From Streptococcus mitis (GTDB lineage Bacteria; Bacillota; Bacilli; Lactobacillales; Streptococcaceae), in the NCBI RefSeq assembly GCF_946190065.1, contig NZ_CAMHZD010000006.1, positions 1-64,000 of the forward strand: a DNA stretch of 64,000 nucleotides, in the 5' to 3' direction. Both the position numbers and the translations under genes were made by a program. The notes beneath the pieces were generated by a model. It ran no database searches and was not told the origin of the DNA. It was given only the letters and a program-made list of their open reading frames with translations. Below are positions 37,101 through 48,595 of this stretch, one piece after another (within the stretch, counting starts at the first letter, position 1; each line of letters starts with the position of its first letter).

Positions 37101-38714
37101 ATGGAAATCATGTCGCTTGCGATTGCTGTTTTTGCCGTCATCATTGGTTTAGTCATTGGATATGTCAGCATCTCAGCCAAGATGAAATCATCTCAGGAAG
37201 CTGCAGAGTTGATGCTTTTAAATGCTGAACAAGAAGCAACTAATTTACGTGGACAAGCTGAGCGTGAAGCGGATTTACTTGTTAATGAAGCCAAACGTGA
37301 AAGTAAGTCTCTTAAAAAAGAAGCACTATTGGAGGCCAAAGAAGAAGCCAGAAAATACCGTGAAGAAGTGGACGCTGAATTCAAATCAGAACGTCAAGAA
37401 CTCAAACAAATCGAAAGTCGTTTGACAGAGAGAGCTGCTAGCCTTGATCGTAAGGACGACAATTTGACGAGTAAAGAACAAACACTTGAACAAAAAGAAC
37501 AAAGTATTTCTGATAGAGCGAAAAACCTTGATGCGCGTGAAGAGCAATTAGAGGAAGTCGAAAGACAAAAAGAAGCAGAACTAGAGCGTATTGGTGCTCT
37601 GTCTCAGGCAGAAGCACGAGATATTATCTTGGCACAGACAGAGGAAAACTTGACCAAGGAGATTGCTAGCCGTATTCGCGAAGCTGAGCAAGAGGTCAAG
37701 GAACGTTCTGATAAAATGGCCAAGGATATCCTGGTTCAAGCTATGCAACGTATCGCTGGTGAATATGTAGCGGAGTCAACAAACTCAACGGTTCACCTGC
37801 CAGACGATACTATGAAGGGACGTATTATTGGTCGTGAAGGTCGTAACATTCGTACCTTTGAAAGTTTGACAGGGGTTGATGTGATTATCGACGATACGCC
37901 AGAAGTGGTGACCTTGTCAGGTTTTGACCCGATTCGCCGTGAGATTGCCCGTATGACTATGGAAATGTTGCTCAAAGATGGTCGTATTCATCCAGCTCGT
38001 ATTGAAGAGTTGGTTGAGAAAAACCGTCAAGAGATTGACAATAAGATACGTGAATACGGTGAGGCCGCTGCCTATGAGATTGGTGCGCCGAACCTCCATC
38101 CAGACTTGATGAAGATTATGGGACGTTTGCAGTTCCGTACTTCATATGGACAAAATGTCTTACGCCATTCGATTGAAGTTGCTAAGTTGGCTGGTATCAT
38201 GGCGAGCGAACTTGGTGAAAATGCGGCTCTTGCCCGTCGTGCTGGATTCCTTCACGATATCGGGAAAGCCATTGACCGTGAGGTTGAAGGTAGCCACGTT
38301 GAAATCGGTACGGAATTGGCACGTAAGTACAAGGAACACCCAGTTGTTGTCAATACGATTGCTAGTCACCACGGTGATGTCGAACCAGAAAGCGTGATTG
38401 CAGTGATTGTTGCTGCAGCAGATGCCTTGAGTGCGGCTCGTCCAGGTGCTCGTAGTGAGTCTCTTGAAAGCTACATCAAGCGTCTTCATGATTTGGAAGA
38501 AATTGCTAACGGCTTTGAAGGGGTACAAAATAGCTTTGCCCTTCAAGCAGGACGTGAAATCCGTATCATGGTCAATCCAGGACAAATCAAGGACGACAAA
38601 GTCACAATCTTGGCTCACAAAGTTCGTGAGAAAATTGAAAACAATCTCGATTACCCAGGAAATATCAAGGTAACCGTGATTCGCGAGCTTCGTGCAGTAG
38701 ATTATGCCAAATAA
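37101..38714 (+). CDS. rny: Ribonuclease Y
   Basis: A 537-residue membrane-anchored endoribonuclease that starts mRNA turnover. An N-terminal helix ([20 protein letters not shown]) is followed by a long coiled coil rich in Glu/Lys/Ala (~25-200), a KH domain (~210-290, [15 protein letters not shown]) and an HD domain with [10 protein letters not shown] and SHHGD. Length and order are standard. AGGT precedes the ATG. Confidence 0.96.
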   Translation: MEIMSLAIAVFAVIIGLVIGYVSISAKMKSSQEAAELMLLNAEQEATNLRGQAEREADLLVNEAKRESKSLKKEALLEAKEEARKYREEVDAEFKSERQELKQIESRLTERAASLDRKDDNLTSKEQTLEQKEQSISDRAKNLDAREEQLEEVERQKEAELERIGALSQAEARDIILAQTEENLTKEIASRIREAEQEVKERSDKMAKDILVQAMQRIAGEYVAESTNSTVHLPDDTMKGRIIGREGRNIRTFESLTGVDVIIDDTPEVVTLSGFDPIRREIARMTMEMLLKDGRIHPARIEELVEKNRQEIDNKIREYGEAAAYEIGAPNLHPDLMKIMGRLQFRTSYGQNVLRHSIEVAKLAGIMASELGENAALARRAGFLHDIGKAIDREVEGSHVEIGTELARKYKEHPVVVNTIASHHGDVEPESVIAVIVAAADALSAARPGARSESLESYIKRLHDLEEIANGFEGVQNSFALQAGREIRIMVNPGQIKDDKVTILAHKVREKIENNLDYPGNIKVTVIRELRAVDYAK

Positions 38715-38719
38715 ATAAG

Positions 38720-38750
38720 AAAGAGCAGTTGAAAAATTACTGCTTTTTTG
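38720..38750 (+). terminator. Terminator after rny
   Basis: AAGAGCAGT / ACTGCTTTTT hairpin with T6 directly after the rny stop. Confidence 0.75.
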
Positions 38751-38828
38751 TTACACTAGATAGAAAGACTGTAAAGGATAATCTGGCTTTTTGCCATTAT
38801 TCTAGAGAAATGTTATTTCACAGACTGA

Positions 38829-39470
<642 letters not shown>

Positions 39471-39494
39471 AATTTAGAAAATAGGTACAAGCAA

Positions 39495-39809
39495 ATGATG
39501 TTAAAACCCTCTATTGATACCTTGCTCGACAAGGTTCCATCAAAATATTCACTCGTAATCTTGGAAGCAAAACGTGCCCACGAATTGGAAGCAGGTGCGC
39601 CAGCAACTCAAGGTTTCAAGTCTGAAAAATCAACTCTTCGCGCTTTAGAAGAAATCGAATCAGGGAACGTTACAATTCACCCAGATCCAGAAGGTAAACG
39701 TGAAGCAGTGCGTCGCCGTATCGAAGAAGAAAAACGTCGCAAAGAAGAAGAAGAAAAGAAAATCAAAGAGCAAATCGCTAAAGAAAAAGAAGATGGTGAA
39801 AAAATTTAA
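39495..39809 (+). CDS. rpoZ: RNA polymerase omega subunit
   Basis: A 104-residue protein. The omega signature is [20 protein letters not shown], and [10 protein letters not shown] ends the core. A Lys/Glu-rich tail (~75-104) is the usual streptococcal extension. Two ATGs (39495, 39498) are adjacent. No strong Shine-Dalgarno is seen. Confidence 0.95.
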
Positions 39810-39874
39810 GGTTGGGGGGACTCAATCTTATTTTTTCTATTGCAAGAATGTACTGACAAGGAGGAGGTGAGAAG

Positions 39875-42271
39875 ATGACTATAGCTAAGATTATCGTAGA
39901 TGTGCCCTTGATGCAGACGGACCAGCCCTATAGTTACAGGATTCCTGAGGAATTTGAGGAAATGCTGGAAGTTGGGATGCGGGTTCATGTGCCCTTTGGT
40001 AAGGGCAACCGCCTGATTCAAGGAATTGTTCTTGGTTTGGAGTCCCAATCGGATGAAGAAGACGCTAGTCAAGATTTAAAAGATATTGCCGAGGTACTGG
40101 ATTTTGCTCCTGTACTCACGCAAGAACAACTCTGGCTGGCTGAGGAGTTACGTAAGTCTGTCTTTTCTTACAAAATCTCTATCCTTAAGGCTATGCTTCC
40201 GGGATTTCTGAACTCTAGCTATGACAAGATTCTCTATCCTCTGGAAGGTCTGAGTCAGCAAGACCGAGAACGCTTATTTGGTTCAGAGGATTCACTTGCC
40301 TTTTCTTCTCTAGATTTAGGTAAGCAAGCAGAAATGATGCGTTTGACTAGGAAAGGTTTACTTGGTCTGGAATATCAGGCGATTGACCAAAAGAAGGTCA
40401 AGACCCAGTCCTGGTACGAGGTCGATGTCGAGCGGTTAGAAGATATTGAGATTTCTGCGCGTGCCAAGAAAAAGTTGGAACTGAGAGACTATTTGCTGTC
40501 TCATCCTGAGAGTGCTTCCTTGGCTAGTTTGTTAGAGACCTATTCGCGGGAGCAAGTCAACTTCTTTGTGGAACAAGGTGCTGTGACCATAGTCCAAAAG
40601 GAAGTTCAACGCTCAGCTGCTTATTTTGAAGGCATTGAGGCAAGTCGACCTTTGAAGTTGAATCCAGAACAAAGACGGGCGCGTGATGCGGTTGTCAGTG
40701 CGATTGGCAGTCATCAGCCTCCCTTTCTCCTTCAAGGGATTACAGGAAGTGGTAAAACAGAAGTTTATTTACAGATTATCCAAGGTGCCCTGGATAAGGG
40801 AAAGACAGCTATTTTGCTGGTGCCTGAGATTTCCCTGACTCCTCAGATGACGGAGCGTTTTATAGCACGTTTTGGGGACAAGGTGGCCATTCTTCATTCA
40901 GGCCTATCCAGTGGTGAAAAGTATGACGAATGGCGCAAAGTCGAGCGTGGAGACGCTCAAGTTGTTGTGGGTGCCAGATCTGCCATCTTTGCTCCACTGA
41001 AAAATCTGGGTGTCATGATTATCGATGAGGAGCATGAAGCGACTTATAAGCAGGATAGTAATCCTCGTTACCATGCTAGAGAGGTTGCTATTTTACGGGC
41101 TCAGTATAATCAAGCAGCTCTGGTACTTGGATCTGCGACACCGAGCTTAGAGAGCCGTGCTCGGGCTGGAAAAGGCGTCTATCAACACTTACGTCTGACC
41201 CAACGTGCCAATCCTTTAGCTACGATTCCTGAGGTTCAAGTGATTGATTTCCGGGACTATATTGGACAAAACGAGACATCAAACTTTACACCTCCTTTGC
41301 TAGAAGCCATTCAAGACCGTCTGGCTAAAAAAGAGCAGGTGGTTCTCATGCTCAATCGCCGTGGTTATTCTAGCTTTGTCATGTGTCGGGAGTGTGGGAC
41401 GGTGGATACTTGTCCTAACTGTGACATTTCCCTGACCTTGCACATGGATACCAAGAACATGAACTGCCATTATTGTGGTTTTTCGAAAGACATTCCTCAG
41501 GTCTGTCCTAACTGTAAGAGCCACAGCATTCGTTACTATGGGACAGGGACACAGAAGGCTTATGACGAGCTAGCAGAACTCTTTCCCCAGGCCCGCATTT
41601 TGCGCATGGATGTGGATACAACGCGCAAGAAAGGCAGTCACCAAGCCTTGCTTGATCAGTTTGGACGAGGGGAAGCGGACATATTGCTTGGTACTCAGAT
41701 GATTGCCAAGGGTTTGGATTTTCCCAATGTAACTCTAGTCGGAGTTCTAAATGCGGATACGGCCTTGAATCTGCCCGATTTCCGTTCTTCTGAGAGAACT
41801 TTCCAGCTATTGACCCAGGTGGCAGGCCGTGCAGGTCGTGCCGAAAAAGCTGGTCAGGTCTTGATTCAGTCCTATAATCCGCAGCACTATGCTATTCGAT
41901 TTGCCAAGGAACAGGACTACGAAGGCTTTTATGCCTATGAAATGGGTATTAGACGACAACTTGGTTATCCACCTTACTATTTCACGATTGGTATTACCCT
42001 TTCTCACAAGAAAGAAGAAGAGGTGGTCAAACGCGCCTATGAAGTCATGAACATTTTGAGGTCAGGCTTGTCTGAAACCAGTAACATCCTTGGGCCGACG
42101 CCCAAACCCATCGCACGTACCCACAACCTCTATCATTACCAGATTTTAATTAAATACCGTTTAGAAGATGAGCTGGGGCCGACCCTCAACCAGGTCTTGG
42201 CCTTGACTCAAGAACGGGAAAATAGTGAGCTCCGTCTCAGCATTGACCATGAGCCGCAGCAATTTTTATAA
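39875..42271 (+). CDS. priA: Primosomal protein N' (PriA helicase)
   Basis: A 798-residue 3'-5' helicase that reloads the replisome at stalled forks. Walker A GITGSGKTEVYLQ, the DEEH box (IIDEEHEATYKQD) and the zinc-binding cysteines (CRECGTVDTCPNCD, CHYCGF, CPNCKS) are visible, as is VAGRAGRAEKAG. AGGAGG lies upstream of the ATG. Confidence 0.96.
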   Translation: MTIAKIIVDVPLMQTDQPYSYRIPEEFEEMLEVGMRVHVPFGKGNRLIQGIVLGLESQSDEEDASQDLKDIAEVLDFAPVLTQEQLWLAEELRKSVFSYKISILKAMLPGFLNSSYDKILYPLEGLSQQDRERLFGSEDSLAFSSLDLGKQAEMMRLTRKGLLGLEYQAIDQKKVKTQSWYEVDVERLEDIEISARAKKKLELRDYLLSHPESASLASLLETYSREQVNFFVEQGAVTIVQKEVQRSAAYFEGIEASRPLKLNPEQRRARDAVVSAIGSHQPPFLLQGITGSGKTEVYLQIIQGALDKGKTAILLVPEISLTPQMTERFIARFGDKVAILHSGLSSGEKYDEWRKVERGDAQVVVGARSAIFAPLKNLGVMIIDEEHEATYKQDSNPRYHAREVAILRAQYNQAALVLGSATPSLESRARAGKGVYQHLRLTQRANPLATIPEVQVIDFRDYIGQNETSNFTPPLLEAIQDRLAKKEQVVLMLNRRGYSSFVMCRECGTVDTCPNCDISLTLHMDTKNMNCHYCGFSKDIPQVCPNCKSHSIRYYGTGTQKAYDELAELFPQARILRMDVDTTRKKGSHQALLDQFGRGEADILLGTQMIAKGLDFPNVTLVGVLNADTALNLPDFRSSERTFQLLTQVAGRAGRAEKAGQVLIQSYNPQHYAIRFAKEQDYEGFYAYEMGIRRQLGYPPYYFTIGITLSHKKEEEVVKRAYEVMNILRSGLSETSNILGPTPKPIARTHNLYHYQILIKYRLEDELGPTLNQVLALTQERENSELRLSIDHEPQQFL

Positions 42272-42283
42272 GAAGGAGAAGAT

Positions 42284-43219
42284 ATGACAAAATTAATCTT
42301 TATGGGGACCCCCGACTTTTCAGCAACAGTCTTAAAAGGACTTTTGACAGATGACCGTTATGAAATTCTAGCTGTCGTAACCCAGCCAGACCGTGCTGTT
42401 GGTCGTAAAAAAGTTATCCAAGAAACCCCAGTCAAGCAGGCTGCCAAAGAGGCAGGACTTCCTATCTACCAACCTGAAAAACTATCTGGAAGTCCAGAGA
42501 TGGAAGCTATTATGAAACTAGGAGCAGATGGAATTGTGACTGCTGCTTTTGGGCAGTTTCTCCCAAGCAAACTCCTTGATAGCATGGATTTTGCGGTCAA
42601 CGTTCACGCTTCCCTCCTTCCTAAACACCGTGGTGGAGCGCCGATCCATTATGCCTTGATTCAAGGGGATGATGAAGCTGGTGTGACCATTATGGAGATG
42701 GTTAAGGAAATGGATGCAGGAGATATGATTTCTCGTCGCAGTATTCCTATCACGGATGAGGACAATGTCGGTACCTTGTTTGAAAAATTGGCGCTAGTTG
42801 GTCGTGATTTGCTTTTGGACACTTTGCCGGCTTATATTGCTGGGGAAATCAAACCTGAACCGCAGGATCCAAGTCAGGTTACCTTCTCTCCCAATATCCA
42901 GCCAGAGGAAGAAAAATTAGATTGGACTAAAAGCAATCGTCAACTCTTTAACCAGATCCGTGGGATGAACCCTTGGCCTGTTGCCCATACTTTCCTCAAG
43001 GGGGACCGTTTTAAGATTTATGAAGCCCTAGCAGTAGAAGGTCAGGGAAATCCAGGTGAGATTCTCTCTATCGGCAAGAAAGAATTGATCGTCGCGACGG
43101 CAGAAGGAGCTCTATCCCTCAAACAAGTGCAACCAGCTGGTAAGCCTAAGATGGATATTGCTTCCTTCCTCAATGGAGTTGGACGTACATTGACTGTAGG
43201 AGAACGATTTGGTGACTAA
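42284..43219 (+). CDS. fmt: Methionyl-tRNA formyltransferase
   Basis: A 311-residue enzyme formylating initiator Met-t[17 protein letters not shown] at the start, [20 protein letters not shown] at the formyl-folate site and a C-terminal OB-like domain. AGAAGGAG precedes the ATG. It overlaps rsmB by 8 bases. Confidence 0.97.
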   Translation: MTKLIFMGTPDFSATVLKGLLTDDRYEILAVVTQPDRAVGRKKVIQETPVKQAAKEAGLPIYQPEKLSGSPEMEAIMKLGADGIVTAAFGQFLPSKLLDSMDFAVNVHASLLPKHRGGAPIHYALIQGDDEAGVTIMEMVKEMDAGDMISRRSIPITDEDNVGTLFEKLALVGRDLLLDTLPAYIAGEIKPEPQDPSQVTFSPNIQPEEEKLDWTKSNRQLFNQIRGMNPWPVAHTFLKGDRFKIYEALAVEGQGNPGEILSIGKKELIVATAEGALSLKQVQPAGKPKMDIASFLNGVGRTLTVGERFGD

Positions 43220-44525
43220 AGTAGAAACGGCAAGAAGTTTAGCCCTAGCGGTATTAGAGGATGTCTTTATCAATCAAGCCTACTCAAACATCGCCTTAAA
43301 TAAGCATCTCAAAGGAAGTCAACTCTCTGTAGCAGACAAGGGCTTGGTGACAGAGCTAGTCTATGGAACGGTAGCCCGTAAACTGACTCTGGAATGGTAC
43401 CTATCCCACTTTATCGAAGACAGAGACCAGTTAGACAGCTGGCTCTATGTCCTTCTTCTCATGAGTGCCTACCAACTACGCTATTTGGACAAGATTCCAG
43501 ATCATGCTGTGGTTAATGAAGCAGTGGATTTGGCCAAAACTCGTAAAAAAGGCAGTGAAAAATTGGTTAACGCTGTCCTTCGTCGTATCTTGCGTGAAGG
43601 CTGGCCAGATATTACTAGCATCAAACGAAAAAACAAGCGTGATTCTATTACCTATTCTCTCCCAGTTTGGCTCGTGTCTAAACTTAAGGAAGAATACGGC
43701 GAAGAGCGAGCGCAAGCTATTTTTGAAAGTCTTTTGGTTCGCAACAAGGCCAGTATTCGTGTGACTGATTTAAGCCGAAAAGAAGAAATCCAAGTCTTGT
43801 TGGAGGCCAGTGATTCATCCTTGTCTCCCTCTGGTCTTGTGAAGGAGCAAGGCCACTTTGCGGGACATGACCTATTTTCAGAGGGTGCCATTACCATCCA
43901 AGACGAGTCTAGTCAGCTGGTTGCTCCGACGCTTGATTTACAAGGTGATGAACAGGTTCTAGATGCCTGTGCTGCTCCAGGAGGAAAAACAGCCCATATA
44001 GCTTCTTACCTGACGACAGGTCGAGTTACTGCACTAGATCTTTATGACCATAAGCTGAGCTTGATCCAAGAAAATGCCCAACGTCTAGGAGTTGCAGACC
44101 GAGTTCAAACGCAAAAATTAGATGCCAGAAAGGTGCATGAGTTTTTTGGTAAGAATTCTTTTGATAAGATTTTAGTGGATGCTCCCTGTTCAGGAATCGG
44201 TCTGCTGCGCCGGAAACCAGATATCAAATACAATAAAGAAACGGCAGATTTCGCGTCCTTACAGGAAATTCAGCTAGAAATATTAGGTAGTGTTTGTCAA
44301 ACACTACGCAAAGGTGGTATAATAACTTATAGTACCTGTACTATTGTCTCAGAGGAGAACTTTCAAGTCGTTCAGGCATTTTTAGAAAGTCATCCTGAAT
44401 TTGAGCAGGTAAAACTAGAACATGAATGTAAGGATATCATGAAAGATGGTTGTATTCTCATTACACCTGAATTGTATGGAAGTGATGGATTTTTCATCAG
44501 CCAATTTCGCAAGATATCGGATTAG
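43212..44525 (+). CDS. rsmB: 16S rRNA m5C967 methyltransferase RsmB
   Basis: A 437-residue methyltransferase: an N-terminal NusB-like RNA-binding domain (~1-140), then the SAM domain with [16 protein letters not shown] and catalytic cysteines in [16 protein letters not shown] and STCTI. GTG at 43212 is chosen since AGGAGA lies 8 bases upstream; a TTG at 43209 is the alternative. Confidence 0.94.
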   Translation: MTKVETARSLALAVLEDVFINQAYSNIALNKHLKGSQLSVADKGLVTELVYGTVARKLTLEWYLSHFIEDRDQLDSWLYVLLLMSAYQLRYLDKIPDHAVVNEAVDLAKTRKKGSEKLVNAVLRRILREGWPDITSIKRKNKRDSITYSLPVWLVSKLKEEYGEERAQAIFESLLVRNKASIRVTDLSRKEEIQVLLEASDSSLSPSGLVKEQGHFAGHDLFSEGAITIQDESSQLVAPTLDLQGDEQVLDACAAPGGKTAHIASYLTTGRVTALDLYDHKLSLIQENAQRLGVADRVQTQKLDARKVHEFFGKNSFDKILVDAPCSGIGLLRRKPDIKYNKETADFASLQEIQLEILGSVCQTLRKGGIITYSTCTIVSEENFQVVQAFLESHPEFEQVKLEHECKDIMKDGCILITPELYGSDGFFISQFRKISD

Positions 44526-44539
44526 GAAGGAACTGACAT

Positions 44540-45280
44540 ATGGAAATTTCAATATTAACGGATGTTGGTCAAAAACGAACAAATAACCAAGACTATGTCA
44601 ACCACTACGTCAACAGAGCAGGTCGTACTATGATTATCTTAGCTGACGGGATGGGAGGACACCGTGCAGGAAATATCGCGAGTGAAATGGCGGTTACAGA
44701 TTTAGGTATCGCTTGGGTAGATACCCAAATTGATACCATCAACGAGGTGCGTGAATGGTTTGCTAACAACCTTGAGATGGAAAATAAAAAGATTAACCAA
44801 TTGGGGCAAGATGAAGCCTATAAAGGAATGGGAACAACTCTTGAGGCTGTAGCCATTATTGACAATCAGGCTATTTATGCCCACGTTGGAGATTCTCGTA
44901 TTGGTTTAATTCGTGGAGAAGAATACCACCAGTTAACGAGCGATCATTCCTTGGTCAATGAATTGCTCAAGGCAGGTCAATTGACACCTGAAGAAGCAGC
45001 TAGCCACCCACAGAAAAATATTATTACCCAGTCAATCGGTCAAAAAGATGAAATTCAGCCTGATTTTGGAATGATTACCCTTGAGCCGGGAGACTATCTC
45101 CTACTTAATAGTGATGGATTAACAAATATGATTTCAGGAAGTGAGATCTATGATATTGTAACCAGCGATATTCCTTTGGCAGATAAGGCAGCAACCTTGA
45201 TCCGTTTTGCCAACAATGCTGGTGGATTGGACAATATTACAGTTGCCCTTATTGCTGTTAATGAGGAGGCAACAGAATGA
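44540..45280 (+). CDS. phpP: PP2C-type Ser/Thr phosphatase PhpP
   Basis: A 246-residue metal-dependent phosphatase that reverses StkP phosphorylation. Motifs [26 protein letters not shown] and [12 protein letters not shown] bind the metal ions. It overlaps stkP by 4 bases, which keeps kinase and phosphatase levels linked. GGAAGGAA lies before the ATG. Confidence 0.96.
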   Translation: MEISILTDVGQKRTNNQDYVNHYVNRAGRTMIILADGMGGHRAGNIASEMAVTDLGIAWVDTQIDTINEVREWFANNLEMENKKINQLGQDEAYKGMGTTLEAVAIIDNQAIYAHVGDSRIGLIRGEEYHQLTSDHSLVNELLKAGQLTPEEAASHPQKNIITQSIGQKDEIQPDFGMITLEPGDYLLLNSDGLTNMISGSEIYDIVTSDIPLADKAATLIRFANNAGGLDNITVALIAVNEEATE

Positions 45281-47178
45281 TCCAAATCGGCAAGATTTTT
45301 GCCGGGCGGTATCGAATTATCAAACAAATTGGTCGAGGAGGCATGGCAGATGTCTATTTGGCTAAGGATTTGATTTTGGACGGTGAAGAAGTGGCAGTGA
45401 AGGTCCTGAGGACTAACTACCAAACAGACCCGATTGCTGTGGCGCGTTTCCAGCGGGAAGCGAGAGCCATGGCGGATCTGGACCATCCTCATATCGTTCG
45501 GATTACAGATATTGGTGAAGAAGAGGGGCAACAGTATCTCGCAATGGAATATGTTGCTGGATTAGACCTCAAACGCTATATCAAGGAACATCACCCTCTT
45601 TCAAATGAAGAAGCGATTCGAATCATGGGACAAATCCTTTTGGCTATGCGCTTAGCCCATACTCGAGGAATTGTTCACAGAGATTTAAAACCGCAAAATA
45701 TCCTTTTGACACCAGATGGGACTGCCAAGGTTACAGACTTTGGGATCGCAGTAGCCTTTGCAGAGACGAGTTTGACTCAGACCAACTCTATGCTAGGTTC
45801 AGTTCATTATTTGTCACCAGAACAGGCGCGTGGTTCTAAAGCAACTGTGCAGAGTGATATCTATGCTATGGGGATTATCTTCTATGAGATGCTGACAGGT
45901 CATATTCCTTACGATGGGGATAGTGCGGTGACCATTGCCCTCCAGCATTTCCAGAAGCCCTTGCCATCGGTTATAGCTGAAAATCCATCTGTGCCTCAGG
46001 CTTTAGAAAATGTTGTTATCAAGGCAACTGCCAAGAAATTGACAGATCGCTACAAATCAGTCGCTGAAATGTATGTTGATTTGTCTAGTAGTTTGTCTTA
46101 TAATCGTCGTAATGAACCAAAGCTAGTCTTTGACGATGCGACTAAGGCGGATACCAAGACTCTTCCTAAAGTTCCACAAAGTACCTTGACTTCTATTCCT
46201 AAAGCTCCGGTACAAGAGGGAAGACCTCAACCTAAGCCCCAGCCTCATCAGACAGAAAAAACGGTACCTAGTCCAAAGCCAACCAAACGCCGTCGCATGA
46301 AAGCACGTTATCCAATTTTATTTGCGACCTTCTTGTTGGTTGTGGCATCTTTGGTATGGATTTTATATAGAACGCCCGCTACCATTGCCATTCCAAAAGT
46401 GGCAGGGCAGACGGTTGCAGAAGCTAAAGAAGCTCTTAAAAAAGCCAATTTTGAGGTTGGTGAAGAAAAAGCAGAGGCCAGTGATAAGGTTGAAGAAGGT
46501 AGGGTTATTCGTACCGATCCTGATGCTGGTACAACACGTAAAGAAGGAACAAAAATTAATTTAATTGTGTCTTCTGGTCAGCAATCCTTCCAACTCGGAA
46601 ATTATCTTGGAAGAAAATCTAGTGATGTAGTGGCAGAGTTGAAAGGAAAGAAGGTTCCAGAAAATCTAATTAAGATTGAGGAAGAAGAATCCAACGAAAT
46701 CGAAGCTGGTACAATCATGAAACAAAGTTTGCCGGAGGGAACAACCTACGATCTTAGCAAGGCAACTCAAATAGTTCTGACTGTTGCTAAAAAAGTAAAT
46801 TCTATTTCAATGCCAAGTTATATTGGTTCTAGCCGAGAATTTGCAGTCAATAATCTTACACAGATATATGAAGTTAAAAAAGCCAATATCGAAGTTGTAG
46901 AAGTGTCTACAGCTCCTGAAGGAACAGCTGAGGGGACTGTTGTAGAGCAAAGTCCAAAACCGGGTGAAAAGGTAGATTTAAACACCACTCGTGTTAAAAT
47001 TTCTATTTATAAAGCGAAACAAACTCATTCTTCTTCAACTTCTTCATCCTCATCCTCTTCTTCGTCCTCAAGTTCTTCTCGGAAACCTAACGAACAAGGG
47101 GATGCAGAATCCACTCCAACACAGGGAAATCCGCAAGGTAATTCACAACGAGGAGATACTTCCCGAGACAATCCATAG
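45277..47178 (+). CDS. stkP: StkP Ser/Thr kinase with three PASTA repeats and a serine-rich tail
   Basis: A 633-residue membrane kinase that controls division and wall growth. The kinase domain (~1-270) has [25 protein letters not shown] and DFG. A Pro/Lys-rich linker is followed by one membrane helix (~344-364) and extracellular PASTA units at ~369-434, ~436-507 and ~509-582. A serine tract (~585-603) and a polar tail ending in TSRDNP follow. Pneumococcal StkP is about 659 residues with four PASTA units and no such tail (from memory). This protein therefore seems to lack one of the two near-duplicate middle units and to have gained a flexible extension. Confidence 0.95.
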   Translation: MIQIGKIFAGRYRIIKQIGRGGMADVYLAKDLILDGEEVAVKVLRTNYQTDPIAVARFQREARAMADLDHPHIVRITDIGEEEGQQYLAMEYVAGLDLKRYIKEHHPLSNEEAIRIMGQILLAMRLAHTRGIVHRDLKPQNILLTPDGTAKVTDFGIAVAFAETSLTQTNSMLGSVHYLSPEQARGSKATVQSDIYAMGIIFYEMLTGHIPYDGDSAVTIALQHFQKPLPSVIAENPSVPQALENVVIKATAKKLTDRYKSVAEMYVDLSSSLSYNRRNEPKLVFDDATKADTKTLPKVPQSTLTSIPKAPVQEGRPQPKPQPHQTEKTVPSPKPTKRRRMKARYPILFATFLLVVASLVWILYRTPATIAIPKVAGQTVAEAKEALKKANFEVGEEKAEASDKVEEGRVIRTDPDAGTTRKEGTKINLIVSSGQQSFQLGNYLGRKSSDVVAELKGKKVPENLIKIEEEESNEIEAGTIMKQSLPEGTTYDLSKATQIVLTVAKKVNSISMPSYIGSSREFAVNNLTQIYEVKKANIEVVEVSTAPEGTAEGTVVEQSPKPGEKVDLNTTRVKISIYKAKQTHSSSTSSSSSSSSSSSSSRKPNEQGDAESTPTQGNPQGNSQRGDTSRDNP

Positions 47179-47187
47179 TGATACTAG

Positions 47188-47224
47188 AATCTTTGTCATG
47201 ATTTCGTGGCAAAGATTTTTTTTG
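47188..47224 (+). terminator. Terminator after stkP
   Basis: AATCTTTGTC / GGCAAAGATT stem with T8, ending the gmk-stkP run. Confidence 0.8.
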
Positions 47225-47272
47225 ACTCCAGATTTGTGATAGAATAGAGGGAGTTGATAAAAGGAGGCAAGT

Positions 47273-48031
47273 ATGGAAGAATCAAAAGAACTAAATGCCG
47301 TCATCGATGTGATTATGCTAGCAGGGACCATTCTCTTAAAAAGTGGTTCAGAGATTCATCGTGTAGAAGATACCATGATTCGTATTGCTCATTCGCAGGG
47401 GATTGTGGATTGCAATGTTCTTGCCATGCCTGCCGCTATCTTTTTCTCCATTGAAAATACCAATATTTCGCGTATGAAGCGCGTGACCTCCTCTTCTTAT
47501 AACATCGAAAAAGTCTGTGATGTCAACCAGATTTCTCGTCAGTTGGTAGGTGGAAAGCTTGATTTAGAGACAGCCTTCAAGCAATTGACAGCCTTGCAAG
47601 CCCAACCCCTTCCCTATACCAAGTTGCAGGTAACTCTGGCTGCGACCTTTAGCGCTCCTTTCTTTTCAATTATGTTTAGTGGAAATATCTACGACGCACT
47701 TGGGGCAGGAGTGGCGACTTTATTTGGTTTTGCCTTTTCTCTCTATGTGGAGAAGTTTATCCGAATTCCCTTTGTGACAGCCTTTGCTGGAGCCTTTGTC
47801 TTTGGGATGATTGCCCAATTTTGGGCTCGCTACACAGGTTTTCCTTCAACGGCAGATTTGATTATAGCTGGTGCGGTTATGCCTTTTGTACCAGGTATTG
47901 CCTTGACCAATGCGGTCCGTGATATTATGACTAACCACATAAACTCTGGTATGAGCAAGATGTTTGAATCCCTACTCATTACCCTAGCTTTAGGGGCAGG
48001 AACTTCTGTCGCCTTGGTATTGATGAACTAA
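47273..48031 (+). CDS. Threonine/serine exporter subunit (ThrE N-terminal type)
   Basis: A 252-residue protein of the ThrE/DUF1212 family: SGSEIHRVEDTMIRIA and VLAMPAAIFFSI in the soluble N-terminal part, then about five hydrophobic helices (for example FVTAFAGAFVFGMIAQF). In this split form two genes make up the transporter that in Corynebacterium is one ThrE protein. AAGGAGG precedes the ATG; an extended -10 TGATAGAAT lies at 47237-47245. It is followed one base later by its partner. Confidence 0.87.
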   Translation: MEESKELNAVIDVIMLAGTILLKSGSEIHRVEDTMIRIAHSQGIVDCNVLAMPAAIFFSIENTNISRMKRVTSSSYNIEKVCDVNQISRQLVGGKLDLETAFKQLTALQAQPLPYTKLQVTLAATFSAPFFSIMFSGNIYDALGAGVATLFGFAFSLYVEKFIRIPFVTAFAGAFVFGMIAQFWARYTGFPSTADLIIAGAVMPFVPGIALTNAVRDIMTNHINSGMSKMFESLLITLALGAGTSVALVLMN

Positions 48032-48032
48032 T

Positions 48033-48482
48033 ATGACACTAACAACCTTTTTATTACAAGCAGTAGCAAGTCTTCTTGCCATTATCACTTTTTTAATCGT
48101 ACTCAATGTGCAACGCTCTATGCTCTTACCTGGCGGGATTTTGGGCATGGCTGTCTGGCTGATTTATCTCTTGCTCAAGGAACCAACCAATGTCATTGTA
48201 GCCACCTTCATTGCGGCCATTATTGGTTCTTGTGTCAGCCAGATTTTGAGTATTCTTTATAAGACCCCTGCTGTGGTCTTTATCTTGGCCATCTTGGCAC
48301 CTCTGGTTCCGGGTTATCTCTCCTATCGGACAACTGCCTTTTTTGTGACGGGAGATTACAGTCATGCCATTGCTAGTGCAACCTTGGTTGTTATGTTGGC
48401 TTTGGTGATTTCCATTGGAATGGCTAGTGGAACAGTAATTCTCAGACTCTATTCCTACTTAAGAAAGCAGCATAATAGTTAG
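48033..48482 (+). CDS. Threonine/serine exporter subunit (ThrE C-terminal type)
   Basis: A 149-residue membrane protein with about four to five helices (VASLLAIITFLIVLNVQRSM, VIVATFIAAIIGSCVSQIL, VVFILAILAPLVPGYLSY). It belongs to the ThrE_2/DUF3815 group that partners the preceding gene. The LVPGYLSYR motif resembles VPGIALTNA of the partner, reflecting the internal duplication of ThrE. A terminator follows. Confidence 0.87.
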   Translation: MTLTTFLLQAVASLLAIITFLIVLNVQRSMLLPGGILGMAVWLIYLLLKEPTNVIVATFIAAIIGSCVSQILSILYKTPAVVFILAILAPLVPGYLSYRTTAFFVTGDYSHAIASATLVVMLALVISIGMASGTVILRLYSYLRKQHNS

Positions 48483-48492
48483 ATTGAAAAGT

Positions 48493-48520
48493 GACTTGAT
48501 TTGGTGAATCAAGTCTTTTT
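48493..48520 (+). terminator. Terminator after the exporter pair
   Basis: Perfect stem GACTTGATT / AATCAAGTC with a short loop and T6. Confidence 0.88.
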
Positions 48521-48541
48521 TCTCTCTTTTACTGCCATTTG

Positions 48542-48550
48542 TGATAAAAT
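48542..48550 (+). promoter_or_regulatory. Extended -10 promoter of mvaS-mvaA
   Basis: TGATAAAAT, an extended -10 element 45 bases before the mvaS start. Confidence 0.5.
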
Positions 48551-48595
48551 AGTATAGAACGATTTTTTACAATGAATGATAAAACAGAGGTAAAT

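Noticed and set aside
47029-47085. Serine codon run as a frameshifting phase-variation tract
   Set aside because: The run is made of mixed TCT/TCA/TCC/TCG/AGT triplets, so slippage would mostly be in frame and would change length, not switch the gene off.
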